Origin: Alphaproteobacteria bacterium
Lineage (GTDB): Bacteria; Pseudomonadota; Alphaproteobacteria; Rhizobiales; Xanthobacteraceae
Reading direction: 5' to 3'
Length of the DNA stretch: 54,683 nucleotides
Assembly: GCA_005884685.1 (NCBI GenBank)
Contig: VBAH01000043.1
Span: 1-54,683, forward strand
The notes below the pieces were generated by a model, which saw only the letters and a program-made list of their open reading frames with translations, did no database searches and was not told where the DNA came from. Shown here one piece after another: positions 32,880-41,268 of this stretch. How positions within the stretch are numbered: position 1 is the stretch's first letter; the number at the start of each line of letters is the position of its first letter. Position numbers and translations under genes: made by a program.

Positions 32880-34562
32880 TCAGTTGGGGATGAGAACGTT
32901 GACGACGGCCTGCTGACCGCCGCGCACGGCGTCGCGCGCGCGGGCGAGCGCCGGGGCGAGCTCGGCGTGGGTTTCCACGCGCTCCCCATGACCGCCATGC
33001 AGGCGCACGATCTCCTCGAATGGCGGCGAGGGGGAGAGATCGGCGAGGAACTGGCCGTCGTCTTCGCCCGCCGCGCCGTCCTTGAACATCGACAGCGTCG
33101 CGCGCCGCACCGCGCCGTAGCGCGCGTTGTTGAAGAGGACGGTGAGCACCGGAATGGCGAACTTGTCGGCGACCCAATGGCACACGGTCGGATTGGCGAA
33201 CATGTAGGCGCCGTCGCCGACCGTCGCGACGACGAATTTCTCCGGTGCCGCGAGCTTCGCGCCCATCGCGGCGCCGAGCCCCCAGCCAAGCCCGCCTGCC
33301 GCCGAGAGGCCGTAGAACGTACCGGCTTTTTCGCGCGCGCAATGTTCGAGACTGAGGGGATATTCGTTGAAGATGATCGCCTCGGTGCCCGCTGCTTCGC
33401 CCACGGCGGCGCTGAAGGTTGCGGCGTTGAGCGCGCTTGCGCTTGCTTCTTTCGCGGCCTTGGCGCGCCGCAACTGATGACGCTCGACGAGATTGGTGCG
33501 ACGCACATCGACGTTGAGCTTTAGTTGCGCGAGCGCGGCATCGAGCGCGGCCAACGCGATCGCGGCGGGCGAGGCGATCGACAGATCGCTCGGGAACGAG
33601 CGCATCGGATAGCGCGCGTAGATCGGGTCTTCGCCGATATGCGCGACGCGGCAGCCCGCGGCCGGCCCGTGCATGTTCGGGTACCATGGCGCATCGGACT
33701 CGATGACGATAATGAGATCCGCCTCGCCGACCAGCGGCCCGGAATCGTAGCCGGCATTCATCGGATCTGATGACGGCAGCGCGACCGAGCGCGCGTTGTG
33801 CGACACGACCGGAATGGCGGCGCGCCCCGCGACCTTCGCCAGTGCGACGACCGCGCTCTCGTCGGTGCCCGGACCTGCGGTGATGATCAGCGGGCGCTGG
33901 GCCAACGCGATCCACTCGGCAAGCTGCTCGATCGCCGCCGGGTCGGGATGCGCGGCGCCGGGCAGAGGGCGCGGCGCAATCGCGGGCGTCTCGGCGAGCG
34001 AGGCCGATAGCGGCTCGCGCGGCAGCACCAGATAGACGGGGCCGCGCGGAACGGTCATCGCCACCTCATGTGCGCGCGCCACCACGTCGGCGACCTGGCC
34101 GGGGACGCGCAGCTCGTAATCCCATTTCACGATCTCGCGCACCATGCCGGCCTGGTCGAACATCTCCTGGCCCCAGTGGATCTGGCGCGAGCGCGAGCCG
34201 AACGCGCCTTGCTCAGTGATCGGCGTGCGTCCGGCAGCGAGAATCAGCGGCACGCGGTCGCGCGCAAGATTGATCAGGTTGTTGATCGTGTTGCCGGTGC
34301 CGACATTGACGTGCACCATCACGGCCTGCGGCCGGCCGGTCTGCGTGTAGGCGCCGTGCGCCATCGCGACGGCGAGGTTTTCATGCGGCACCAGCACCGG
34401 CCGCGGCAGCTTGGTATTGCTGTGGCGCCCGCGCGAGAACGCTTCGACGATCGGCGGAAAATCCGTGCCCGGATTGGCGAAGAAGAAATCGACCCCGTGC
34501 TCGGCGAGCGCGCGCAGGAATACCTCCCCGGCGATCGGTTTGCGTTCAACGCTTCCTTGCAC
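32880..34562 (-). CDS. Thiamine-diphosphate-dependent enzyme, acetolactate-synthase/decarboxylase-like
   Basis: This ThDP enzyme has 560 residues and three domains. The N-terminal Pyr domain holds FFFANPGTDFPPIVE and the activating Glu61 in VPHENLAVAMAHGAY. A middle domain starts near 200 (LPGAAHPDPAAIEQLAEWI). The C-terminal PP domain has the ThDP motif VGDGAYMFANPTVCHWV and the closing VLFNN near 455-485. The protein resembles the acetolactate-synthase-like/benzoylformate-decarboxylase branch. No regulatory IlvN-type subunit is nearby, so biosynthetic acetolactate synthesis is unlikely and a catabolic decarboxylase or lyase is favoured. It starts at GTG 34562, with CAGGGAC upstream, divergent from a DUF3237 gene. 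Confidence 0.9.
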   Translation of the reverse strand: MQGSVERKPIAGEVFLRALAEHGVDFFFANPGTDFPPIVEAFSRGRHSNTKLPRPVLVPHENLAVAMAHGAYTQTGRPQAVMVHVNVGTGNTINNLINLARDRVPLILAAGRTPITEQGAFGSRSRQIHWGQEMFDQAGMVREIVKWDYELRVPGQVADVVARAHEVAMTVPRGPVYLVLPREPLSASLAETPAIAPRPLPGAAHPDPAAIEQLAEWIALAQRPLIITAGPGTDESAVVALAKVAGRAAIPVVSHNARSVALPSSDPMNAGYDSGPLVGEADLIIVIESDAPWYPNMHGPAAGCRVAHIGEDPIYARYPMRSFPSDLSIASPAAIALAALDAALAQLKLNVDVRRTNLVERHQLRRAKAAKEASASALNAATFSAAVGEAAGTEAIIFNEYPLSLEHCAREKAGTFYGLSAAGGLGWGLGAAMGAKLAAPEKFVVATVGDGAYMFANPTVCHWVADKFAIPVLTVLFNNARYGAVRRATLSMFKDGAAGEDDGQFLADLSPSPPFEEIVRLHGGHGERVETHAELAPALARARDAVRGGQQAVVNVLIPN

Positions 34563-34661
34563 GTTCGTCCCTGCGGCTCGTTATAGTGTGTCCTACCGGA
34601 CCCCGCCGGACCTTACAACACGGGCCGCCGGGCCGGGCCATGAGCGACGCAGGGAGCAGCC

Positions 34662-35114
34662 ATGATTTCGCGCGAGCCGATCTTCTCCATCCGCTGCGAC
34701 GTCGCGAATATCCTTGACCTCGGGCCGGCGCCGTTCGGACATCGTCGGGTGGTGAACCTGCTGGGCGGGAGCGTGAGCGGCGCGAAGCTGAATGGGCGCG
34801 TGCTGCCGGGCGGCGCCGACTGGCAGGTCATGGCGGCGGATGGAGCGCTCGATATCCACGCGCGTTACACGATCGAGTGCGACGCCGGCGCGCTTGTGCA
34901 GGTGGATTCAAAGGGCGTGCGCAACGGGCCGCCCGACGTGATGGCGCGCCTCGCACGCGGGGAGGAGGTCGATCCGTCGCTGTATTATTTCCGCACCGTA
35001 ATGCGGTTCGAGACCGCACATCCGACGACGGACTGGATGAACCGCATCCTGGCGCTGGCGAAAGGTGCGCGCGAGAAGAATGCCGTGAGGCTGGAGGTGT
35101 ATCAGGTTTTGTAA
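34662..35114 (+). CDS. DUF3237 domain protein
   Basis: This protein of 150 residues matches the DUF3237 family in layout: a beta-rich fold with GHRRVVNLLGGSVSG near residue 26, LPGGADWQVMAADGALDIHA near 48 and YYFRTVMRFETA near 108. The ATG at 34662 follows AGGGAGCAGCC. It is divergent from the ThDP-enzyme gene. No biochemical function is established for the family as far as I know; its members often sit beside aromatic or CoA-ester catabolism genes. A family A palindrome follows. Confidence 0.82.
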   Translation: MISREPIFSIRCDVANILDLGPAPFGHRRVVNLLGGSVSGAKLNGRVLPGGADWQVMAADGALDIHARYTIECDAGALVQVDSKGVRNGPPDVMARLARGEEVDPSLYYFRTVMRFETAHPTTDWMNRILALAKGAREKNAVRLEVYQVL

Positions 35115-35123
35115 ACTCCGGTT

Positions 35124-35213
35124 GTCATCCCGGAGCCGCTATCCGAGACCCATCTCTCCGCGAGCGCAAGTCGCAAGATGGGTCCCGGCTCTCGCTACGC
35201 TCGCCCGGGATGC
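35124..35213. repeat. Palindromic repeat, family A, overlapping a gene end
   Basis: The left arm GTCATCCCGGAGCCGCTATC pairs with a right arm TCTCGCTACGCTCGCCCGGG plus ATG. An inner pair ACCCATCT/AGATGGGT is also present. The last seven codons and the TAG stop of the minus-strand permease (35195-35197) are read from this element. It lies between convergent genes. Confidence 0.85.
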
Positions 35214-36052
35214 CAGCTGAGCAAGACTACCCCCCCCTTCACCGCCCCCGCCGTCAGCCCAGCCACGATCTGCCGCTGCGCGAAGACGGTGAGCAAGAGC
35301 ACCGGCAGGGTGACGATGAGCGCGGCGGCCGCCAAGGGCCCCCAAGAGAGCTGATCGAACGAGATCATGTTGTAGACCGCCACGGGGAGCGTGCGTGTCT
35401 CGCGTCCAGCGAGCACGATGCCGAACACGAAGTTGTTCCACGAGAAGATCACCGCCAGGATGAACGCGACCGCGATGCCGGGCTTGGCGATCGGCAGCGC
35501 GACGTGGCGGAACACCTGCCAGCGCGTCGCGCCGTCGATCCCGGCGGCTTCCTCGAGCTCCAGCGGCGTGGTTTCGAAGTAGCCCATCATGATCCAGATC
35601 ACGATCGGCACCGTGACGACCAGATGGATGATGATCTGCGGCACCAACGTGCCGAGCAGCCCGAGCCACTGGAAGAGCAGAAACAGCGGGATCAGGTAGG
35701 AAAGCCCCGGCGTGATGCGCGCGATCAGGATCACGACCGCCGAGCGATGCGCCTGCATGCGCGCGATGCCGTAGCCGGCCGGCACGCCGACGAGGAGCGC
35801 GGCAAGCGTCGCGGTGCCGGTGACGATCAGCGTGTTGAAGAAGTAGGTGGTGAAGCGGTTCGAGGCGAGGACGTCGATGTAGTTCTGCCAGGCGAAGCGA
35901 TCCGGGATGAACACCGGCGGATAAGAGGCGTTGTCGATCTCGTATTTGACCGACAGCGAGAGCATCCAGAGGAAGAAGAAGATCGCGGGCGACACGATCA
36001 GGAACACGCAGATCGCAAGGGCGATCTTATTGAGGATTTTCCGCACGCTCAT
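35195..36052 (-). CDS. Sugar-type ABC permease, MalG-like
   Basis: This inner-membrane permease of 285 residues has about six membrane segments. The EAA loop with its conserved Gly is visible as ELEEAAGIDGATRWQVFRHV near residue 185, the form typical of carbohydrate importers of the MalG/UgpE class. It overlaps the MalF-like gene by four bases (ATGA). The C-terminal residues SWHPGRA are encoded by a family A palindrome and are probably not functionally important. No ATPase gene lies nearby. Confidence 0.91.
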   Translation of the reverse strand: MSVRKILNKIALAICVFLIVSPAIFFFLWMLSLSVKYEIDNASYPPVFIPDRFAWQNYIDVLASNRFTTYFFNTLIVTGTATLAALLVGVPAGYGIARMQAHRSAVVILIARITPGLSYLIPLFLLFQWLGLLGTLVPQIIIHLVVTVPIVIWIMMGYFETTPLELEEAAGIDGATRWQVFRHVALPIAKPGIAVAFILAVIFSWNNFVFGIVLAGRETRTLPVAVYNMISFDQLSWGPLAAAALIVTLPVLLLTVFAQRQIVAGLTAGAVKGGVVLLSWHPGRA

Positions 36053-36957
36053 GCGCCGCCTCCCGCCTCGTTCCAGTGGAAGCGCTGACGGAAATAGAGC
36101 ATCACCGCCGCGAGCATCACGATCAGCACGAAGAACACGAGCGCGATCGCCGAGCCGTAGCCGACGTCGTAGTAAACGAACGCGACGCTGTAGAGATAAA
36201 GATTGATCGTCTCCGACGCGGAGCCGGGCCCGCCTTGCGTGATCGCGAAGATGATGTCGAAGCTTTTCAACGCATCGATCAGGCGGATCATGGCGGCGAT
36301 GAACAGGAACGGCGTGATCAGCGGCAGCGTGATGTAGCGGAACATCTGCCAGAAGCTCGCGCCGTCGATCAGCGCGGCCTCATAGGGCTCGGTCGGCAGC
36401 GCGGCGAGCCCGCCGAGCACGATCAGCATCACCAGCGGCGTCCACTGCCAGGTCTCGACCAGCACCAGCGAGGGGATCACCGTGCCGGGATCGAACACCC
36501 AGAGCTGCGCCGGCAGGCCGACCAGCGAGAGCAGATAGTTGAGCACGCCGAGTTGTGGGTGGAACATCATGGTCCAGACCAGCGCGATCGCGACCGGCGT
36601 CGCCATCATCGGCATGATGAAGACGCCGCGCAGGAAGCCGCGCAGCGGAAATTTCTGGTGGAACACGACGGCCGCGAAGGTGCCGAAGATCAGCGGCAGG
36701 ATCACCGAGAGGGCGGTGTAGAGGAGCGTGTGCCACACCGCCTCCACGAAGCGCGGATCGTTCGGCATGCGAACGTAGTTGGCGAGCCCGACGAAGGTGG
36801 TCGGGGAGCCCACCTTCCATTCCTGCAGGCTCATCCAGATCGTGAAGACCCAGGGAAACACGATGACGGCGAGCACGACGACAAGCGCCGGCAGCACGAA
36901 CGGCCAATAGGAGAGGGGGCGCAACTTTAGTGCGGGTGGGCCGGTACTCGACGACAT
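36049..36957 (-). CDS. Sugar-type ABC permease, MalF/UgpA-like
   Basis: This permease of 302 residues has about six membrane segments, beginning WPFVLPALVVVLAVIVFPWV. The EAA loop is PYEAALIDGASFWQMFRYIT near residue 195. I prefer the ATG at 36957 (MSSSTGPP), which has GGGGTGA at a good distance. A GTG three codons further out (36966) is possible. It precedes the MalG-like gene with a four-base overlap and follows the binding protein across a family B palindrome. The three genes form one importer. Confidence 0.91.
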   Translation of the reverse strand: MSSSTGPPALKLRPLSYWPFVLPALVVVLAVIVFPWVFTIWMSLQEWKVGSPTTFVGLANYVRMPNDPRFVEAVWHTLLYTALSVILPLIFGTFAAVVFHQKFPLRGFLRGVFIMPMMATPVAIALVWTMMFHPQLGVLNYLLSLVGLPAQLWVFDPGTVIPSLVLVETWQWTPLVMLIVLGGLAALPTEPYEAALIDGASFWQMFRYITLPLITPFLFIAAMIRLIDALKSFDIIFAITQGGPGSASETINLYLYSVAFVYYDVGYGSAIALVFFVLIVMLAAVMLYFRQRFHWNEAGGGA

Positions 36958-36988
36958 TTGGTTCACCCCAAACTGAAGACCGAGACTC

Positions 36989-37110
36989 CGTCATGCCCGG
37001 CCATAGTCCGTCGAAGACGGGCGTAAACGCCCTTTCGGCCGGGCATCCATGTCTTGCTTCATCTGACGGGAGAAAGACGTGGATGGCCGGGACAAGCCCG
37101 GCCATGATGA
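36989..37110. repeat. Palindromic repeat, family B, full-length
   Basis: The left arm CGTCATGCCCGGCC pairs with the right end GGCCGGGACAAGCCCGGCCA plus TGA. The centre holds CCGTCGAAGACGGGCGTAAA, whose remnant is seen at 9211-9241. It is inside the sugar-importer operon, between the binding-protein and first permease genes, and may lower expression of the permeases relative to the binding protein. Confidence 0.87.
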
Positions 37111-37132
37111 AGAGGAGGGAGCCTCCCGCCCC

Positions 37133-38455
37133 TCACGCCTTCTCGCTGCGCTCCAGGATCGGGCGGAACTGCTCGTGCGCCTTCTTCAGCTCGGCCGCGG
37201 GATCGGCGCCCGCGAGCGTCGCGGTGACCGCCGCGCCGACGATATCGCGGAACTCGGCGACCGGAATGATCACCGGCAGCCCGAGCTTGGAGATCTTTCC
37301 GGCATCCAGCACCGACTGGAACCATTCCTTCGGCAGCGTCACGCCCTTCTGCACCTCCGGATCGTTGAGCACCGAGTTGCGGAACGACACGCCGCCGCCC
37401 GCCTGCACCAGCCGCGCGCCTTGCGTCTTGGAGACGACCCACTGGCAGAGCAGGTAGGCGGCTTCCTTCTTGGTGCAGGCTGCCGGGATGCCGATGCCGT
37501 CGCCGTAGGTCGCCGAGTACTGGCCCTTCGGCCCGGCTGGGACCATCGTGTAGCCGACCTTGCCGACGACGCGCGAGGAATTGGGATTCTCGACGCCCGG
37601 CGCCCAGCCGACGCCGTCGACCCACATCGCGGCGCGCCCTTGCGCGAAGGCGGCAAGCGACTCCATCCAGTTAAAGCCCGCGACGCCCGGCGGCGAGGAC
37701 TTGTTGGAACGCACATAGGATTTCGTCGCCTCGATCGCCTCCGGGCCGTCGGTGAGGATGTTGCCGCTCTTGTCGAGGAATTCGCCGCCGTAGTTGAGGA
37801 AGTAGTTGGTCCACAGCGTCATGTTGGCGTTCTTCAGGCCGCGCCCGACGTAGCCGAAGATGCCGGCCTTGGTGTCAGTGAGCTTCTCGGCGAGTGCGTT
37901 CATCTCGTCGAGCGTCTTGGGCGGTTGCACGCCCGCCTTCGCGAAGATCTCCTTGTTGTAATAGAGGATGAAATAGTCGACCGACCACGGCAGCGAGAGC
38001 ATCTGCCCCTTGTCGTTCTTTGCGTAAGAGAGGCCCGCGGCCGAGAAGTCGTTCTCCACGAGATCGGGCGCGGTCAGCGTCGGGTCCTTCATGAACGGCG
38101 TGATGTCGGCAAGCCAGCCGGCCTTTTCGAACTGCCGCTTCTGCACGTGATAGGACAGATGCACCACGTCGAAGCTCGGTTTGCCCGACGCAAGCTCGAT
38201 CACGCACTTCTGGCGCTGCTGCTGTTCGGGGATCTGCTCCGACTCGACCTGGATGCCGGTCAGCTCGGTAAATTCCTTGATGTGCTTCTGGAAGTTGTCG
38301 CCACGCGGGCCCTTGGCGAGGATTGCCTCGAGCTTGGTGCCGGAATACTTCTTCCAGTTCACCTGCGAGAAGGCAGGGGTTGCGGCGAAACTGGCGGCGC
38401 CGGCGGCAGCGGTGCCGGCGAGCAGGGCACGGCGCGAAAGCCTGACTTGATCCAT
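37133..38455 (-). CDS. Sugar-type ABC importer substrate-binding protein
   Basis: This periplasmic binding protein of 440 residues is of the family 1/UgpB type. The twin-arginine signal LSRRALLAGTAAAG (residues 7-20) is cleaved near PAFSQ. Ligand-domain features include FTELTGIQVESEQIPEQQQR, SFDVVHLSYHVQKRQFE, LPWSVDYFILYYNKEIFAKA and FAQGRAAMWVDGVGW. It is first in an operon with two permeases. The ligand may be a sugar or polyol, but this class also takes up glycerol-phosphates and other small organics. It is divergent from the crotonase gene that opens the phenylpropenoid module. Confidence 0.92.
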   Translation of the reverse strand: MDQVRLSRRALLAGTAAAGAASFAATPAFSQVNWKKYSGTKLEAILAKGPRGDNFQKHIKEFTELTGIQVESEQIPEQQQRQKCVIELASGKPSFDVVHLSYHVQKRQFEKAGWLADITPFMKDPTLTAPDLVENDFSAAGLSYAKNDKGQMLSLPWSVDYFILYYNKEIFAKAGVQPPKTLDEMNALAEKLTDTKAGIFGYVGRGLKNANMTLWTNYFLNYGGEFLDKSGNILTDGPEAIEATKSYVRSNKSSPPGVAGFNWMESLAAFAQGRAAMWVDGVGWAPGVENPNSSRVVGKVGYTMVPAGPKGQYSATYGDGIGIPAACTKKEAAYLLCQWVVSKTQGARLVQAGGGVSFRNSVLNDPEVQKGVTLPKEWFQSVLDAGKISKLGLPVIIPVAEFRDIVGAAVTATLAGADPAAELKKAHEQFRPILERSEKA

Positions 38456-38532
38456 CGTGGTCCTCCCGAATTTTGCTTATCTGCCCCGGATTGTAGCGCC
38501 TGCTAGCATGTTTGCCAGCCGCGTCCGCAACC

Positions 38533-38582
38533 TTGACCCGCGCGGCGGGAAAATGTGATGGTACATAACAATTTCATCCGGG
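38533..38582 (+). promoter_or_regulatory. Possible promoter region of the phenylpropenoid operon
   Basis: The gap before the crotonase gene has a TTGACC (38533-38538) resembling a -35 box and then an AT-rich segment GGTACATAACAATTT (38560-38574), unusual in this GC-rich DNA. No clean -10 at normal spacing is seen. The call rests on position at the head of a catabolic operon and on base composition only. Confidence 0.22.
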
Positions 38583-39374
38583 ATGGAAATGGCCAAACTG
38601 AGCCTGCCGAAGTCCCTGAAGGTCGCGCGGCGCGGCGCGATTGCGATCGTCACGCTCGCGCGACCGGAAAAGCGCAATGCGCTCAACGATACTATCGTGC
38701 TCGGGCTCGAGACCTTTTTCGCAGCGCTGCCGGCGAGCGTGAAAGCCGTGGTGCTCAATGCCGAGGGCAAGCATTTCTCCGCCGGCCTCGATCTTTCCGA
38801 ATTGAAGGTGCTCTCGACCGAGGAAGGTATTGCGCATTCGCGCATGTGGCACGGTATTTTCGACAGGATCGAATTCGGCCGCGTCCCCGTCGTGACGGTG
38901 ATGCACGGCGCGGTGATCGGCGGCGGGCTGGAGCTTGCGGCCGCGACGCACATTCGCGTCGCCGAGCGCTCCGCATATTATGCGCTGCCGGAAGGTTCGC
39001 GCGGCATTTTCGTCGGCGGCGGGGGCTCGGTGCGCCTGCCGCGGCTGATCGGGGTCTCGCGCATGATCGACCTGATGCTGACCGGCCGCACCTATGGCGC
39101 CGAGGAAGGCCAGGCGCTCGGCCTTTCGCATTATCTCGTTGAGGCGGGCGCAGGGCTTGCGAAGGGGATCGAGATAGCCAAGCGCATCGCAGGCAATTCG
39201 CCGTCGACGAATTTCGCTATTCTCAACGTGCTGCCGCGCATCGCCGAGCAGGACCGCGCCAGCGGCTATCTCATGGAGTCGCTCATCGCGGCGATCGCGC
39301 AAGGAAACGACGAGGCGAAGAAACGCATCAAGGCTTTCCTGGAGAAGAAGGCCGCGAAGGTGGAGCGGAAGTAG
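38583..39374 (+). CDS. Enoyl-CoA hydratase, phenylpropenoyl-CoA type (crotonase family)
   Basis: This crotonase-fold protein has 263 residues. Both catalytic Glu of enoyl-CoA hydratase are present: GGGLELAAATH (near 120) and ALPEGSRGIFVGGGG (near 140). The hydroxycinnamoyl-CoA hydratase-lyase signature (GGGFSPLVACD type) is absent, so hydration without retro-aldol cleavage is favoured. It begins an operon with a feruloyl-CoA-synthase-like ligase, thiolase, SDR and thioesterase. A second ATG two codons downstream (38589) is an alternative start. Its stop is directly abutted by the ATG of the ligase frame. It most likely hydrates the aryl-propenoyl-CoA made by the ligase. Confidence 0.88.
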   Translation: MEMAKLSLPKSLKVARRGAIAIVTLARPEKRNALNDTIVLGLETFFAALPASVKAVVLNAEGKHFSAGLDLSELKVLSTEEGIAHSRMWHGIFDRIEFGRVPVVTVMHGAVIGGGLELAAATHIRVAERSAYYALPEGSRGIFVGGGGSVRLPRLIGVSRMIDLMLTGRTYGAEEGQALGLSHYLVEAGAGLAKGIEIAKRIAGNSPSTNFAILNVLPRIAEQDRASGYLMESLIAAIAQGNDEAKKRIKAFLEKKAAKVERK

Positions 39375-41264
39375 ATGCCTAGTCCCGCTCGTCCCCGCGA
39401 AAGCGGGGACCCAGTTGTTGGCAAAGCACTGGATGCCCGCTCCCGCGGGCACGAGCGGAATCAGCGGTGCGTGCAGCTGTGCGAGGCCGAAGTCCTCGTT
39501 GACCGCCGCTCCGATGGATCGATCTATCTGAAATCCGGCCGCACACTCGCGCCGTATCCCGACAAGCTGACAGACCGCCTTGTGCATTGGGCGAATGCCG
39601 CGCCGGCTCGCGTGTTCATGGCCGAGCGCGCTCGCGACGGAAGCTGGCGCACGATCACCTACGCGCAGACGCTGGAAAGAATCCGCCGCATCGGTACGGC
39701 GTTGCTCACACGCGATCTCTCCGCCGAACGCCCCATCATCATCCTCTCCGGCAACGACCTCGACCACGCGCTCCTCGGCCTTGCGGCAAATTACGTCGGG
39801 ATTCCTTACGCACCGATATCGCCTGCCTATTCGCTGATCTCATCCGACTTCGGCAAGCTGCGCCACATCGTCAATCTGCTGACGCCGGGCATCGTCTTCG
39901 CCTGCAACGCGCAATACGCGCACGCCATCGAAGCCGTGGTGCCGCCCGAGATCGAAACCGTCGTCGGCTCGCTCGATCATCTCGACGGCGATCCGGCGGC
40001 CGCCGACGCGGCGAATGCGGGCGTCACGCCCGATACCGTCGCCAAAATCCTGTTCACCTCCGGTTCGACCGGCATGCCGAAAGGCGTGATCAACACGCAG
40101 CGCATGTGGTGTTCGAACCAGGCGATGATCGCGAGCGCGCTGCAGTTCCTCACAACCGAGCCGCCCGTCATCGTCGATTGGGCGCCGTGGCATCATACCG
40201 CCGGCGGCAATCACGACGTCGGCCTCGTCATCCACAATGGTGGCACACTGTACATCGACGGCGGCAAGCCGCTGCCCGGCGCGATCGAGGAGACGGTCAA
40301 GAACCTGCGCGAGATCGCACCGACCTGGTATTTCACGGTGCCGAAGGGCTACGAGGCGCTGCTGCCGTTCTTCCGCTCCGACGCCGCGCTGCGCGAGAAC
40401 TTCTTCTCGCGCCTGAAGGTGCTGTGGTTCGCGGGCGCGGGGCTGGCGCAGCACGTGTTCGACGAGTGGAAAGAGATGGCTTACCGCGCGTGCCGCGAAG
40501 ACATTCTCTTTCTCACCGGCCTTGGCTCGACCGAAACGGCGCCTTATGCGTTTGGCCGCATGTGGGACACGGAGAATTCCGCCAACATCGGCCTGCCGCC
40601 GCCGGGCCTCGACGTGAAGCTCGTGCCGCTGATGGACGGCAAATACGAGGCGCGATTGCGCGGGCCCAGCATCACGCCCGGCTATTGGCGCGAGCCCAAG
40701 TTGACCGCCGAAGCGTTTGACGATGAAGGCTTCTACAAGCTCGGCGACGCGCTACGCTTCGACGATCCGGCGCGCCCGGAAAAAGGCCTGCTGTTCGAGG
40801 GCCGTATCGCGGAGGACTTCAAGCTCGCGACCGGCACATGGGTTCACGTCGGACCGCTGCGCGTGTCGTTCATCGCGCATTGTGCGCCTTACGTGAAGGA
40901 CGTGGTGATCGCGGGGGCAGATCGCGATTTCATCTCCGCGCTGGTCTTTCCCGATCTGGATGCCTGCCGCCGCGTCGCGCCCGATTTGCCGACTGACGCA
41001 AGCGCCGCCGAAATCATCGCGCACCAGAGCGTGCGGCGCGAATTCCGTTTCCTGCTCGACAGCTTCGCCAAAGCTGCCACCGGCTCGTCCAATCGGGTCG
41101 CGCATGCGATCCTCACCGACACGCCGCCCTCGCTGGACATCGGCGAGGCGACCGACAAGGGCTCGATCAACCAGCGCATGGTGCTGAAACAGCGCGCCGC
41201 GCTGGTGGACGAGCTTTACGCGGATCAGCTCTCCCCGCGCGTGCTCGCGGCCGGCGAAAGGTAA
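39375..41264 (+). CDS. Feruloyl-CoA synthase-like aryl-CoA ligase
   Basis: This acyl-adenylate-forming ligase has up to 629 residues. The nucleotide loop FTSGSTGMPKGV is near residue 228. Motifs typical of feruloyl-CoA synthase are DWAPWHHTAGGNHDVGLVIH, LYIDGGKPLPGAIE, WYFTVPKGYEALLPFF, EDFKLATGTWVHVGPLR and a C-terminal EATDKGSINQR. It would activate a hydroxycinnamic acid with ATP and CoA. The first 30 or so residues (MPSPARPRESGDPVVGK...) are translated from a family F palindrome. Conserved sequence begins near VQLCEAEVLVDRR, so a GTG at 39471 may be the functional start. The operon continues with thiolase four bases after the stop. Confidence 0.9.
   Translation: MPSPARPRESGDPVVGKALDARSRGHERNQRCVQLCEAEVLVDRRSDGSIYLKSGRTLAPYPDKLTDRLVHWANAAPARVFMAERARDGSWRTITYAQTLERIRRIGTALLTRDLSAERPIIILSGNDLDHALLGLAANYVGIPYAPISPAYSLISSDFGKLRHIVNLLTPGIVFACNAQYAHAIEAVVPPEIETVVGSLDHLDGDPAAADAANAGVTPDTVAKILFTSGSTGMPKGVINTQRMWCSNQAMIASALQFLTTEPPVIVDWAPWHHTAGGNHDVGLVIHNGGTLYIDGGKPLPGAIEETVKNLREIAPTWYFTVPKGYEALLPFFRSDAALRENFFSRLKVLWFAGAGLAQHVFDEWKEMAYRACREDILFLTGLGSTETAPYAFGRMWDTENSANIGLPPPGLDVKLVPLMDGKYEARLRGPSITPGYWREPKLTAEAFDDEGFYKLGDALRFDDPARPEKGLLFEGRIAEDFKLATGTWVHVGPLRVSFIAHCAPYVKDVVIAGADRDFISALVFPDLDACRRVAPDLPTDASAAEIIAHQSVRREFRFLLDSFAKAATGSSNRVAHAILTDTPPSLDIGEATDKGSINQRMVLKQRAALVDELYADQLSPRVLAAGER
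39384..39458. repeat. Palindromic repeat, family F, inside the ligase 5' region
   Basis: It has two hairpins: CCCGCTCGTCCCCGCGAAAG with CGGGGAC, and TGGATGCCCGC with GCGGGCACGAGCGG. The outer CCGCTCGT/ACGAGCGG also pair. A near-identical element lies at 51134-51204. This copy starts ten bases after the crotonase stop and is read through as the apparent N-terminus of the ligase. Confidence 0.9.
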
Positions 41265-41268
41265 TTCT

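Noticed and set aside
32880-34562. Annotation as biosynthetic acetolactate synthase (ilvB)
   Set aside because: There is no regulatory subunit or other ilv gene, and the context is catabolic. A general ThDP decarboxylase/lyase call is safer.
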